Below, piece by piece: positions 11,201-26,200 of a stretch of 48,359 nt of DNA (position 1 is its first letter; each line of letters opens with the position of its first letter). Under the pieces are notes generated by a model. That model saw nothing but the letters and a program-made list of their open reading frames with translations. It had not been told where the DNA came from and did no database searches. Both the position numbers and the translations under genes were made by a program. The DNA comes from Theristus sp. LFF4_11 (lineage: Eukaryota; Nematoda; Chromadorea; Monhysterida; Xyalidae): positions 1 through 48,359 of the forward strand of contig JASANC010002508.1 in assembly GCA_030248135.1 (NCBI GenBank). Reading direction: 5' to 3'.

Positions 11201-14200
11201 CGCCCTCTTTTGCAGCTCGGTCGCCTTTTTCGCGATTCTTGTCTTTTGACTCTTTTCGAATTTTGTCCGATTTGTCCGCTGATTTCGAATATTTATGGTG
11301 ATCTGCATCCTTGTCTTTCTTGTGCTTCAGTTTGATCGCATCAGGCGAACTGTTTTCCGCAGTCGATTTCGTCTTCAGATTATCAGCAGATTTATTCAAT
11401 TGCTTCTTGGCGTCGAGCGAGTGATCTTTCTTTGGTTTATGCAGTCCGTCTTTTGTGCGTTCGCTGGTTGCCTCGCCGTGACTGGTCGTTGGCTTGCTCG
11501 AGTCTTGCGACAATGACTTGTCCTTCTTTTTGATTTTCGGCAGTTCCTGCGACAAAAAGACAAAAATAGATCAACCTGTATATTCAACCTATATTCATGT
11601 ATATGTTTTTAGATCAACCTCAAAACAAAACCACCCGGCTTCATTTCGTACAATTTTCGTCACGGACGACACGTCGACGGCCTGCTGTCGAAACAGCGCG
11701 TCGAGCTCCTTGTTGCGCAACTCTTTCGTCTTGGCGCTCGGCTTCGGATCGCGCGACGACGATGCGAAATGCGTCGATTTGGTGGTGCCGCCGCCGCCGC
11801 CGCCGCCGAACGACGCCGATAACGCCCCCGGGGTGAATTTATCGCGATGCGTGATCGAAGCGCTCAGTGGTTTGCTCGGTGTGAACGCGGCGGCCGGCGT
11901 TTTCATTGAGCCACCGGCGCCCGTGTGGCTGGTGCACGCGAAATCAGCAGACTGGTGGCGTGCTGATGCGCTGTGTTTCACGGGTGCAGCAGCAGCCACA
12001 GCACTAGTAGCAGTCCAGTAGACACCGTCGGCAGCACGTGATGATGACGACGACGTGAACGTCGGTGTTGGCCGGCTGCTTGTGGAGATGCCTGACAAGA
12101 CCGGTGGCGGTGGTGGCGCAGGCACGGGCGGCAATAATGACTCGAAGCTCACTGGCGCCGTCGCCGGCGGACTGCGCAGTGCATCCCTGTGACATAATAC
12201 GCCATTATTGTTTCGCCGAGTCAAAAATATTTGTCAAGTGGTCCAAGGCACTGGTGCAGAAAATCAGAGACGTGCACGTAGTTTCGAATGCCACGCGAGG
12301 GTTTAAACTTATTACGATGATGTCTGCGTTTTTCCAATAAATCCAACTCAAATCTATCATACTTGAAAGATCAAAATATGAATAAATCAAAATATCAAAA
12401 AACAACAAGACAGAACGGAGCAAAAAAACAACTGCTGAAAGGCACCTTCTCAAACGCGGATCCAGCGGTGGCGGCGGCTGTGTGACGTTGATCATCGGTG
12501 GCGGCACGGAGAGATTCGGTGGGAAGACGGCGGTTGAGCTGGCTGCGGCCGCCGCGGACACGAACGGCGACGACGCGGACGCTCCGCCGGAAGAGGATGA
12601 GGGCGTGCGTGGCTTCTTCAGGATGCCGTGCAACGGCGGCGGCGACAGCACTGCTGCCCCGGCTGGCTGCTGCTGCACGCTCGCCGGCGTCGTCGGCGTC
12701 GGCGGTATGCCGGGCGCCACACCCGGCTGCGGCACGCTGTCCGAGTTGCTGCCAGCCGCCGGAATCTGGATGTGCAGCGGCGTCGCCGACTTCGTGCTGC
12801 CGTGCTGACGCGACGACCTCGACGACGAACTGCTCGTGCTCGTGCTCGTCGTGTGCGTCGACGACGACACCGCTGTGGTCAGCGGCAACAGTTTGTCGAG
12901 CGGATCGAGCACGCTGCTGGTCGGCTTGCTGGCGGTCTCTTTGTGCTTGTCTTTCGGTGGTCGTATACTGGACGAGGTCGTGATCGGCTGGCTGCTGCCG
13001 AGCGTGCTGTTGTTGCTGTCGAGTTGACTGCGTTGCAGACGCTCCAAGTCCTGCTCGAAGATGCTCTTGCGCGCCGGGGTGCTGTTCGTTGACGTTGACG
13101 CTGTGCACGTTGCGGTGCTGGTCGCTGCGACCGACGTGAAGCAGAGCACATCGGCGGACGAGCCGGTGCTCGAGCGTTGCTTGTGCTTCAGCTTGTATTT
13201 GCCGTAGTCGACGAACGTTGAGCCGGGCGATGATGAGTTCACTTTCGTCTGTTGCAGTTCGGCCGTGTAGAACTTGTCGTCGAGTGCACGAATGCGCTCT
13301 TCCAGCGTCGGGCGACCCGGTGAGCCGTCGAGGCCGCTTCCGTCGGCGCTGCCTTTCGTCAGAGAACGACCGAAGCCGGTGGGCGACGCAAAGAAGTCCA
13401 GGCCACTGGTCGACGTCGCGCTGTGGCCTTCGTGCGTGCTCTGGTTCGCTGAAATATGTCATCATAACGCTCAAGAGACTTTTTAAGTTGGAGAGGTTTT
13501 GAAATCAAGTGAGTGTGAGTGAACTGACTGTCAGCTAAATGCCTATGAGAGCGCACAAATGCGTCAACAAAAAGTGCAGACCAACCGGCTTGCTCGCCAC
13601 TGCTGCCGATGCTTGCCGAGCGAGACACGGAGCCATGACGATACGAAATCGGTGACGGCTGCTCACCATGGAAACTGGCGAGTGCTGTGCTCGGCCAACC
13701 AGCGGAGAGGGGCAGCGCGCACTGGCCCTGTTCACTGTGACGTCGTGACGCTTGCTGGTGGCCGTGGCCGCTCGTGTCCACTTTCAACGATGACTGCGCG
13801 TTGTGCTGAAATGTCTGCGATTATGTTAAATGTTAATGCGAAATGTCTCAGACCCTCTGTATCGAAATTAAGCCAAGTATCAAAAAACAAAACAGAACGA
13901 TGATCCGAAAATCGCAACAACACTCGACAACAGTGCACTCACCCAGACGTATTTGGCGAACTGTGGCAATCGCAGGTCGGCTTGATATCGAGGTGCACCA
14001 ACGATGTGCTCTGTTCGCCTCGGATCTACAGTGCAACTGAGAGCGCAGTCGAGCGGAATCGAACGTGCTTCACGACTGAGGCGAAATGTTGACGTTGCAG
14101 CTGAACAAAAATACAAATGATTGAGTATTTGGTGCGCCTGGGCGAACTGCACAACTGCACCATACAATCAAATTAGAAATGAAGAGTTAGCCCAGTGATT

Positions 14201-17200
14201 GGTGCAAGCAGCACGATGCAGCCAATTGGCGCCGGACATTCAAATGGCCGATTGCAGAACTTGCACACATGCTACATATCGAGCATTTCCGCGATTTACA
14301 ACACAACAATGGCGCTGCTCATGGCGTACCGTGCGAACGAGCGCCGTGTGCGCGCGCACTGCCGCTGCTGCTTTTGTGCGCCACCGAATGCTCGCCACCA
14401 TCGGCCGCTTTTGCCAACGCTGTTTTCCTCGACGTGTGCTGCGTGCTGCTGCTGTCCGCTGCTTTGCTCGGTGTGCTCAGTTTCTCCGTTAGTTTTTCCA
14501 CCAAATCAATGGTCATCTTTACAACGTTTGTGCTGTCCGCGGCAGTGGCATCAATGCCGTCAACTGACGTCACGTGGTGTGTGGCGTTGGCGACAATTTT
14601 CGCTAGATTCTCCGCTAAATCCGATGTAACAGAAGCGGCGAGCGTACGATCATCGACGACTGCACTACTGCGTTGTGGTGGTGGTGGCGGCGTGACGGGC
14701 GATGGCGCCCGGTGATGCTGGTTGCCGTTGGCGGTGTTGGTGTGCGCTGACGGCCTTGGCACTGGCGACACGGCACGTTCACGATCGTCGTCGCCAGCGG
14801 CGTCATCGTGCTCGCATGTCACGGGCGGCGGCGGTGGCGTCGGCGTGCTCGTCTGTCGGTCGATGATCGCCGATGAAGGCGACACAAACGAATGATGTGA
14901 GTGCACGTGGTCGCGTGATGGCGATCGGTGATGATGGTGATCGTCTGGTGACGCTGACGAGAGCGACTTGCCCTTCGAGTCGTACTTGGGCGACGGCAAC
15001 GACACGGTCGGCAGTGCTGCTGGCGCTGGCTGCTCCGCCGCCTCCGTCGCTGCTGCCACGTCCGCCTTTGTGTCGTCGCCACTTGTTTCGGCCTCGGCAT
15101 CTGCCATCGTATTCTGCCAGTCCAAATCGAATATCTCAGCCAGTTTCGTCGACTGTTGTTGTTTCTTCAGACGTATTTGAATGATGCCCGTACTAGAGGA
15201 GCTGTTGGTGACGCTTGTTGTCGTCGTCGGCGTCGCCGTGCTCGTGGTGTTTGGTGTGATCGGTGATATCTGCGTGAGTGCACCAGCAGCAGGTGTGCAC
15301 ACCACGTCGTCCTCCTTTTTGTGCGCGTTCTCAGCGCGCAGCGAGTGCAGTCGATTCAGAATGGCGTGGCGACGCTCGTTGACATTGTTTGACGGTGATC
15401 GTGCCGAGCCGGCCGCCACGCCAGCAGACCACTGCTGCTGATCGCTGTGCTCGGCTGCGTCCGACTTTGCCGCCCCGGCTTGCTCGGTGACGGCGCTCAT
15501 TGTGTCCGTGGACGTGGAGGATGAGGGCGAACTCGCAGATGGTGATGGACTTGCTGCAAAATCATCAGCGACATTTCATACAGCAATTTGTAAGAATCGG
15601 TTTTTATTGCAACAGCCACGCACGCAGTTTCTGAACTCCAACCAAACCCCAACCATCAGTGTCGTTTTGTTCGTGATTTCTCGTGTCGATCAGCACGTCC
15701 ATGTCGACCGACGGTTCATAATACTCGGGTGTCCGTGGCGTGCGCGTGTGGCGTCGTTCTGATGATCGTTCGCGTGTTACGGCCGGACTGCGGCTGTGTC
15801 GTCTCGATTCTCTGTGAAAAAATAGCAATTCTTTAATAAAACTTCAACGGTGCACTACAGCGATGCGATACAGCCATTCGTTGATCACCCCATCGTACCT
15901 CGAGTCACCGCGTCGATATCGAGAGCTCCGATCGCGCTCGGAGCCGCTGTGGCCGGCACTCTGTCGCGATGACGAGTACCGATAGTCGTGGTGTCGGTGG
16001 TGGTCGCGATCTCGCGACGACGAATGGTGATGCCTGGACAAGGACGACGATGACGACTCGTGGTGATGATGATGGTGATGGTGATGGTGACGGTGACGCG
16101 ACGACGACGTCGATCGGTCGTGGTGGTGATAGCTGTCGTTGCGACGGCTGCTGCTGCCGCCACGCTGCGCGTCATCGTGCGATCGGTGCTCGCGATCGCG
16201 GTGCTCTCTAAAAAGGTTGCCATTTTAGTTTCTAAAAGTGACAATCCAACGCAAATTTTGTGCAAGAAGTTGCACGTTATTATCTTTTTGTGCGAAGGAG
16301 GCGGAGTAATGTTGAATGAATGTATGGAAAAGCCGCACAGCTGAAAAACTGTTTCGCGCCCGAACGTAGTTCGAATATGAAATAAAATACATTTGTTTAG
16401 TGAGAAAAGATTCTCATAAGTTTTTTTCTCAATTTCTTGCCACAAATTTCTCTGATAAGTTTTGCTGATTTAATATTGCCGCACAGCCATGAAACATTTT
16501 CTCTATCTGTGCGTGCAGCATATTGGGACGTGCTCAATAAGAAAGATGATACATAAAACGTGCGTGCACCTTTCTGGTTTGCCATTGCACGGTGCGTTGC
16601 TAGAAGTGGTGGGTGTGGGCGTGCTGGTTGATGTTGGCCCATTGCTCATGGACATTGGCGCCGATAACACCGTCGGGGGGCTGCTGGCATTAGCGGCGCC
16701 ACTGCTGCTGCTGTTGTTGGCAGTGGTCTTCGCCAGCTGTTTACTTCGGTACACACGATCGAGAAACAGATCCTGCAGCTGCGTGCTGCCGAAATCGATC
16801 TGCGGGTGCACGCCGCCGACCGTGCGCTCACGCCCTTTCACCTGCTTCACGAGCTCCTGCGCCGCCTCCACCGAACGGAATGTGATCAGTGCCTGACATT
16901 TGCAAAGTACTGCTGCTCAGCAATCAATCAATCTCCTCCTTGAGCTTCACACGCTAAATCAAAACTGCTGAATGGAGCCCAGTCGCGGATGTACCGTACG
17001 AAAGGGTCAGTTCGTCAATTTTGGCGCTCTCAAACGTACTGATTCACAGAACGAAAACAAAGTACAGTATGGCCAAATTAATAAGGCAGTCCTTGTATTC
17101 TCCATCAAAGCGGTATCAGTCGCAAGATAGGAACTGTCTTTTTCAAGAATGCCAAGATAATTAACCAATCTTGTGTGCAAGGGAGAAAGAACGAACTGAA

Positions 17201-20200
17201 TAGCACGAAGAAACAATTAGTTTAAAAAAACACGCCAAATTTGACACATTGCAATTGCGTAGTAGCAGAGCGGAAACGCGGCCAACCTGATGTGAGAAGT
17301 GGTCAACGAGAATGTCATCGACCTGTTCGAGACCATGAATGCGCATCTTGCGACGCAGGTACTCCTCATCGATGTCGTCCGGCAAATCATCCAGCCAGAC
17401 GATGTTCGAGTGCAGAGTCTTGCCGAAGCCGACCTGCATGCACATTGCGACAAATGTGTGAACAGAACAAAGCACACTCAGACAAGAGAAAGATGGTGGA
17501 CGAATGAATTTAAACGAATACTGTTTGTTAGACACCTTCAGTTTTATCGGTCTGATCCCCTTCTCCGATTTATCGCCGACTGATCCACTGCTGCTCGTGC
17601 TCGCATTGCCGTCCGTCTTTGCCTCCGTTAACGCCTGTTCTTGTTTCGCACGCTGTTGCTCCTCCTGGATGGCGGCGATCGCACGACAGACGCTGCGAAT
17701 GTCCGAGTATTGCACGAAGGCGAACGGCGCCGGTGTGTCTCTGTTCTTGACGTCGACGTCGATGATGTGCCCGTATTGCGCGAAGCGCTCCTTCAGCCCG
17801 CACTCGGTCACGCGAGACTCGAGGTTGCCGACGTAGAGCGTGCGCGCCGACCGCGGGTGGTACGGGTCCATGCCCTTCTCGAGCGGACGCTTCTCGTTGT
17901 CGAACGCAGCGTCCACTTGCTCGCGACTCGCCGGCTCCACTTGCACGTGCACCCCAAGAAACTTGAAGTCATCCTCGCTCGCCGTCGCCATCAGTTTCGT
18001 CATGTCGAGGTTCCTGCGGATAGTCAATCGCATGAGGACACTCATGCAGCTCTGAGAGAACATCAACAAATCTCGCTATAGATCTGGCTAGAGATGGTAT
18101 CGGGAAAATTTCTGGGGTTTTTTCGGAAATTTTCCCCAAAAACCGACCCAAAAGAAATTTGCGTTTTTTTACCAAACCCTTTTTACGAAAATCACGACTA
18201 TTTTTTGAGCGCGGAAATGAAATGTGAAAATGGCCTTAAAGAACAACTGTATCGAAGAGGTGCAGACTCAAAATCCTATTATTACGATATTTAATGGTGG
18301 TTTTATAAAACTGAAGCGTTTTCAGAATATACGTGTTTATCATCTTCTACATCATTCCTGTTGACGAATTTCTTGTCTAACGCATGTTAAAAGTTTATTG
18401 GGTATCAATAATTCATGATTTTTACAAATGTAAGCTCGCACGATCAAACAGTGAGAAATGGGGCAGTAAAATGAATGCAACACAATAACGAAAACGACAT
18501 TCGATTGCTCAAAAAGCACAAAGCGGTACAAGATGGAAGAACGTCGTCGGCCATCGCATCGCAAAATTTAGCAACTTAGGGCGGGGAGAGGAACGGTATA
18601 AATTTGAGGTTTGGGAATAGGCAGGGAAATGGTCATAAAGAAATAAATGTTCAATAAAAACGAGGATTTTTTCGCCACAAAAAATCTGCGTCAATTTATG
18701 CAAACGGTCAATTTTTTTGCGAACGCGAACGAATCACGTCAACGAAACAACGTTTCACCGTGATTCATCAACAAAAGCAGCGTTTTCAACACCTGTAATG
18801 AAATAACAATGCGATTTTGGCGCTTGACGTTGACAACCACGGCAGTGCAGACACAAAACTTATTCGTTAGCCACACGAACGTACCCTAATTGCAATCTAA
18901 CACTACTCCGCTTATTTAACACTGAATTGGTTGTAAAAAATTGATTTTTCGGTAAAAACGGTTCGGTAAAAAAAAAACTCGAAATTTATTTTAAACCGGT
19001 TTTTTGCGAAAAATTCGCAAAAAAAAACTGGATATTTTTCCGATGCCATCAGCTAGCCTGATATGCTATAGAGTAAGAGAACAATGTGGCAAGTGTGCAA
19101 CTGAGCAGCGCACTTCTTATTGAACACGACCACACCGTAGCGACTTTTCTCCTCGCCGGCGACCATGGTGCGCGTTACGGTGCCGAACTGTTTGAACGTA
19201 AAGAACAGCGCGTCCTTGAGCGCCGCGTCCGTCTGCCGCGTCGGCATGTTACGCACGACGACGCCGTCGTAGTCGCGTGACTTGAGTCCGTTCGGCACAT
19301 GCGCCACGGGCTCGTACGGAATCGGTGAGGCGCCGAACGACGCCGACAGACGCTGGTCGTGTGCTGTGTCCGCTGACGAGTGCGCCAGCGTGGTCGTGCC
19401 GCTGCGACTGGCAACACCGGTAGCACGATGCGCGCCAGCGGCACCACTGCCGACGCTCGCTTTGCTGCACACACACACACTGTAGTACTTCGCACGGTGT
19501 CCTTTCCTCTGCCTGACAGACTAATCTTAGTTTCATGCTTGATGCGGCGATTCAAAAATGTCTAAATCGAACTTCATGTATTATTATTAAGTAACTCTGT
19601 TGTTGTATCTCACGGACCCCGGTCACTTGAATTGCCGCTTAAAGCATGAAAGTGCTTTTCCGATCCATGCTGGCACTCGGAATCAGAAACAAAGACAACC
19701 ATTGTAGAAACAAAACAACCAATTCTACCACTACTACACACAACAGAAACCGACCCAGGACTATGCGAGCCTCTGGAGGAGCATCGAGGCGACGCACTCC
19801 GTGAGTGGCAACTGCCGACACTGGAGTCGGCCGCGATTGGTGGCGTGCCAGACGTTGCGAGCGTGGCAGGTGCGCTTGTGCTGCTGCTGTTATTGCTGAT
19901 CACCGGTGTGCTACTGCCAATGGCATGAGATTCAGCAACGGCCGCTGTCTCCGCTGTAGCACTGCTGCTTGTTGCTGCAATGTTCTGCTTGCGATGCTGC
20001 AGTTCAATGGAGCTTGTTGTACTTGTGGTTGCTGTGCTGGCCACAGGCGTTGCACCACGCTCCACATCCGTTGCGCTGCTTCTGAAATGTGACGCAGCAA
20101 TAGTATGTCATGTGGTAACTGAAAAATGCAACTGCAAAACAATGCTCTTTGGTGTACTGCGGCAGTATAACAAGATAGGACATGTAATGGACGTTCAGTT

Positions 20201-23200
20201 GCAGAGGCGATTTCGCATCAGAAATGAGACAACGGCTAAAGAACACTGGCCACGGTGGTTTAACGGTCCGCCACAAGAGACGCGGGTGCGGTTCCATTCA
20301 ATTCCGTTCAGGGAGACAATTCCATTCAAGGTTACAAAAACTGCTGACCATGCGTGCATATAAACCGGCCATTCAGGTACCTCGGCGGTGGTGGAGTGCC
20401 GCGTGGCCGGGCGGACGTCGACGACGACGACGGCGTGTGTGAGGAGCGACGTTGTGACGAGCTCGAATGACGACTCAGCGTGCGATCGTCTGCTGTCCTT
20501 GAGCTCGTGCTACTGCCAGCCATCGCCGCACTGCCATAACGCCGCTCACTGGTGCTGTTGCTGGCATTGCGCCACTCGCTGCTGCTGCGGTGTGCCGACG
20601 ACGACGATGATGATGACGTCCAATCGGCAGGGGCACGCTCACGGTGGCTGCTGCTGAAAACCACAAGCACAATCGTTCAAAACTGCACTCACTGGACGAC
20701 TATTTCAAATTTGACAGACAGTGCACGTGAGAGATTGCTCAGTCAGTGTACTATCATTCAATTCAACACTGCCACGTCACGCCAGTGAGCGACACGTCAT
20801 GAAGCATGGAATATTTTGCCGTTGAAACCTGATTGGTATATGCTGGAAAAGTGCCGCATGCTTATGACTACGGGCCATGACATCCGTTGCTGATTTCATT
20901 ACTGAAACCGATAGTGTCGTTCTTTGTTCTCCAGATAAAGTTTATCCACGTTGGATGCTTGCCAGAAAAAAAAGACACACTAAGCTAGTTGTAACATACA
21001 ATTCAGCGGTATAAACGGCTGCGGCTGGCGAGTTGCTGGCAGAATAAAACGTGTTCATTTCTGGTACCAACGAAATCACGAGACGGTCCAGGAGATTTTG
21101 GTAGCGGAATAATAATACAAAACTTGAAAACCACTTAAATTTTCATCGTACGACAAACTGCATGTTATTTACCACCGAACCGAGTTGTAATGTGGGTCTC
21201 ATAATGTCCAAAGGTTCATACTTTTAGACAGAGCCTATTTTGGCAAATTATGCTGAATACAAAAATGCCATCGACTACGCAGTAACAGTGCGGCAGTAAA
21301 CAGGTACGTATACTGGAGTAAGTGGACTGGACAGAACGCAGGTGCTGCCGACACTGCTTACTACTATGATGCTTACTAGTCATGGTAACAAACGATGCGC
21401 CAGCTTTCACCAGCGAGTGCCCACGGAAACTGCCGTGCATGCCACTGCAGGTGCACTCAGTGTGTTTCTGCAGACGCACATCAGCCGTCCTTGATATCAT
21501 GCAAAAAAACCGCACGAGTGTGTCTTTTTTACTTTTTACGTGGGCGTGCACTCTATGTTTAGCTTGGTGTTCAGTTACGTTTTAGTTAGTTTCATCGACA
21601 TGGACAACTGAAGCAAACACCCAAAAATAGAGCAATTTTCTGGAAATAAAAATTCCGTCAGCTACGTTAGTCCTGGACCGTCAACTCTGTTCAAATCGCA
21701 TATTTGTATCTGCAACTCACAAGCTGCAAAAATACGCGTTATTTCAAAAGTGGACTGGTTCACTTAGATTCTGATATTTTCGTGAAAAGCAGCGCATGAT
21801 TTTTTAAGCGAACAGGCAAGCAATCGAGCGAAAGTGGCCTGTTTCTGCGGAATGCTGCTCACCGCGATTGTTCGTAGTGGCGTGCCCGTTCATGCTCACT
21901 CGCCGAACGCGTGTCTCGGTCGCGCGAATGTGCTCTGAAATGTTGGCTCGTTTTGGTGCTGTGGTTCGCAATCAAATTTTATAGCGAAACTGTTGATGTG
22001 TTGACTTTTGCAAATGCATATCTGATTTTGCCCGTCCCCCAACGTTTGGCGCAGTCACTGTTCACGTGATACGGTCCCCAAGCGAAACAGTGTGTGTATG
22101 CGTGTATTTCGCAATCACACACACGACACACCACGACAACAACCACGGCGCGTTGTGTTCAACTGCACATGTTTGTTTTCGTGTGTTGTTGCCTGTCTCT
22201 CTCTGCGTTCAACCAACCCTACAGCACAACCACAAAACGCAAAATACACCGCATTATTATTACAGCGATTCATCGCACGTTCAGTCGGCAGTAAAAAGTC
22301 GGCCATCGCACCAAAAAAAACAACTCCATCGCCAACCAACAAAGACAACATACTCTTAACTGCAATGTCCACGCAGCCCAACATACCACGCGATGCGAAT
22401 GCATATGCTGGGTGATACTGAGAAAAAAAACATCGAAAAAAGGGCTAGAAAACACCGCAGAACAGCATGTTTTACAAAGTTTGCACATCTCAACGAAACA
22501 AAAAAAACAGGAAAGCCGGGGCTCGGTGTATATGAGAGACGCGATAAATGACGGTGGGGCAAACAAAGCAAGCGCGGTGTGCTGTGCGATAACGCGGCGT
22601 GTATCGTAAGCAAGCAACAAGTCATGCTAGCTAGGCCACTCAGCAAAGCAGACACACACAAACGAAAACAGCCACGTGGCACAAAACGCGTACACGGCTG
22701 GGAGCCTGGGACGGTCCCCGAAGTGCGGCCGCGGCGGGGCCAGGCCAGTGTGTGTTTGTGTGTGCACCGAGCAGCGCATACAATATACAACATTGTGTCT
22801 GTGTGCGCATTTTATTGAGTGTGTGCCCTCTCTGTCCTTGACTACGTTTTAGTACACAGTTTTGTGTCTACGGCTTGGTTTTCTGCGGACGAACGTATGC
22901 GCACATTGTACATCCTATCGTTATCGTTTTGGCATTGCACACCGCAAAAACTAACTTAATGTCGTTCTATCTGCTGCTGTTCTGTTAACAACGTGCATTA
23001 TTGTGTATCAACGCGCGTTTCTTCACAATGCAGTATACATTGCCAATAGTAATGACCCCCGCTGCGCACACAGTGCAGTGTGTGTTTGTGTGCACATGTC
23101 TGCGCATACGCGTTTGTGTTGTTCCATTCAGGTCAGTGTTTGCAGTATGAGAACGTCCCTCGGTTGAATGGAACGGTCCCCCGGTTTTTTATTCGCGGCA

Positions 23201-26200
23201 AAATGCAAGAGGCAGGCGCTGAAAATGAATAGGAAACGAACACAGACAACAGATTCTTTGAACAAGTGAAACAAACATCCGCACTTGTTGAAAGCCTCAG
23301 CCGTGCGACACACATTCAAATAAATCGGATGAAACTGTGAAACAGAATCGAAAGGAGACATGGCTGATGTGGCAAGAAGCAACGACAACACGAAATGAAC
23401 GTTCGTTCACCAACCTCGTGAAATCAACACGTATTGTTGTCGAGCGAATGTCACTGTTTGTTGTCATTGTCAAACTCAATCTCAATATCGTTTGGCGTGA
23501 CCTTTCGCATTGTGAATCAGCAACGCGCGCTCGCCGTGATGTTTTTGAGAAATAAAAAAATGCAGAAATAACAACACCAACAAACAACGATAAACGCCCA
23601 GTTGACTGATAGACTGAGCGGCCACGAATGGAAAATTGTCAAGAGACGAGTGAAAAAACTGCGGTTTGAACGATGATTTTGAACGGAAAACTCATATGAT
23701 CGCTATGGCTGCGTTGCGTGCATGCATCATCAGTGAGTATTTTTTTGCAAAATCACCACTGCTATCATTATCATCAGTCAAACCAGTACGCTCATCAACC
23801 AGCATGACCTTCACGCCGCCACACCAGCGAGTCTGACGCAATGCCACGCCACTGCCATTCACGCCAATGCAATATTTTAACCGCCTAATAATTCGGGCTT
23901 TCAGTTGGTGGTGAAAAAATCCTTTTCTACGACTCTTCATTGAACTCCGTGAACTGCAACTCTGCGGAGTACTTTTTTGCGAAGACAACAAAAATATGAC
24001 ACGAAAACTTTTGAAATACACTGCAACACCAACACTGGTAATTAAGAGCATTTCATTGTGTTCGTTTTTGACGAACGTTGCTACCCACATGAACGTGGAA
24101 CGATACCCATGCGCTTTTTTATAAGCACAAAGAATGCGGCATTGACACCGAGAACAGACAACAGCAGCCACGGACGCATCTGTGAGACAACGGAGGAACC
24201 ATGGGGCGCATGGGCATTCGCAGTGTCAGATCGATTTTATTGATTCGCACACAGTGCAACGCCGATGCCTCCCAAGACGGCAGCGTATGCGCTTGCTTCA
24301 GTGGTGACCATGCGTGCGAGTGTGCATGCAGCTAGCAAGCTTCACGCTGCGTTCGTGTGTGTGCTGTAGAAACGCACGAGCAGAGTAGACAGACACACAC
24401 AGAAACCATGTAAACGTGACCATAGTAGCTCGGCGAAAACTGAAGCTTGTTCAAGGCCTGCGTGTGTGTGGTGTGTTCAATAGCAGACATTCGGCGCGCT
24501 TGTTCCGTGAGCGGCTGCCTTCTATCATGAGCAGGCCATCATGTTTGTGGCGCACCAGACGCAAGCTGCATTCCAGTGTTACATGTCGCCGAGTGGTCGC
24601 AGTCCTGTTTCGTGACTGTATGCTATTATTAAGAAGCTGGTCTTCTCCATAGTGCACCAAATTGCCGAGCACAACGAACACGGTTGTGATTGAACGTTGA
24701 ACGGTTGGTGGACGCGAGGTAGCGTCGTGAAGCCACAAAAGCGAGAAACGATGTCTCCAGAGTAGCATTCGCTCTCAGAATCACGTTTCACGTTTGTTTT
24801 GTGCCAGCCTGTGTTCCCGTTGTTTCGTCTATTTTTTTTGCGTAATTGTTTTTTACGATGGCGCATTGTAATGCGCTCGTCTTCATGCTGGACGTAAACG
24901 CCCACAATCGCGGCTCCACCAATGGAACAAAACGTTTCCATTGTTCGCTTCGCATTTTTGTTCGGCAGACAGAATGAAGTCAAAATAGCACAGTGTGCAG
25001 TTTACGTTTGCGTCCCATAAAATCAGAACAGTGCAATTCAGCACTGAAAATTTTATGACTTGGCATTGAAAAAAACGCACATTGTTTGCAGTGCAACGAA
25101 CGCATAGAAAACGCGAATCATTTTATTAGCACTGCAACGCTCCGCTAAACAACCGCTAAAGTGTGATTCGGTTTTTTTGCTAGAGTGTAAAAAACTGAAG
25201 ATTACATTCGTGCAGATGGAAAACACAAGAGTTTATATATAAACAACACGACGAATTGTTTGTTCTGTCTCCGTGTAGTTTTGTGAGACTACAGTGATTT
25301 TTGGGTCAACGTTCAATATCATCACAGGAACCAAACCAACCCACGTTTGCATAACTGAATCGAGATTCTGCGATTTGCTCAATTAAAGCGTCCACAGAGT
25401 CACTTTAATTCGACTCTATTCGCTCGACGATCACAATGCAGCAGTTTCAGCTGCTATCAGAGGAGACGCGAGCTGAAGCGTCTGGTGCTCTCTGCCATGT
25501 TGATGTGTTTTTTCGGTAAACTCCAAGTCGATATACAGACTGTTGCCAGATATATACGGCATTGTAACGACGTTGGTAAAATCCCTGGCTGTAAAACGTG
25601 CAACAGAACACGATTTAGTGGTAGACAATGTCGAATAATACTGAATTATGTCGTAATAAAACTGCGCTCGGCGCTCGACGTTGCGATGAGGCTAAAGTCG
25701 GAAACACACAGTGTTGCATAACAAAGTTACGAGCTGAATGCATGAACACGAACACACTTACGAACCAGAGCATTCGAGAACAGCGAAACAAGAGAGAACA
25801 CGGGAAAGAGCAAACGACCGAACAACACGCAGCACGGACACCGACAGCAAAACACATCGCTGTGCGTTCTTTGTGTGTTCGTTCACTCTGCGCGTCATGG
25901 GTGCTGCGCCACTCATAAAGTGAACCCATGCACGCCATGTCTTTCTTGGCAACAACATATAAACCGGCTTTTGTTCTCCACAAAACGGCCAATTGTCATT
26001 CCTTGGTGTATTGGATTTGGGAAGTAAAAATACGGAACTAGCGAGCGCACCGGGGGCGTTGGGCGCGACACAGCAACAGATCACACCAATTTTGAACGAA
26101 CTGGGCCACGTTAACGGAGCCGAAGCAACAAATCAGACACAAAGCGGACACAAAACGAAACACACGAACCGTGGCGGGCGTCGTGCGGCGGCGTCGGCGG

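Noticed and set aside
12395..13474. Alternative minus-strand frame of 359 codons across SPEN exon 15
   Set aside because: The other frame carries LEERIRALDDKF and SIFEQDLERLQR and gives phase-correct junctions on both sides.
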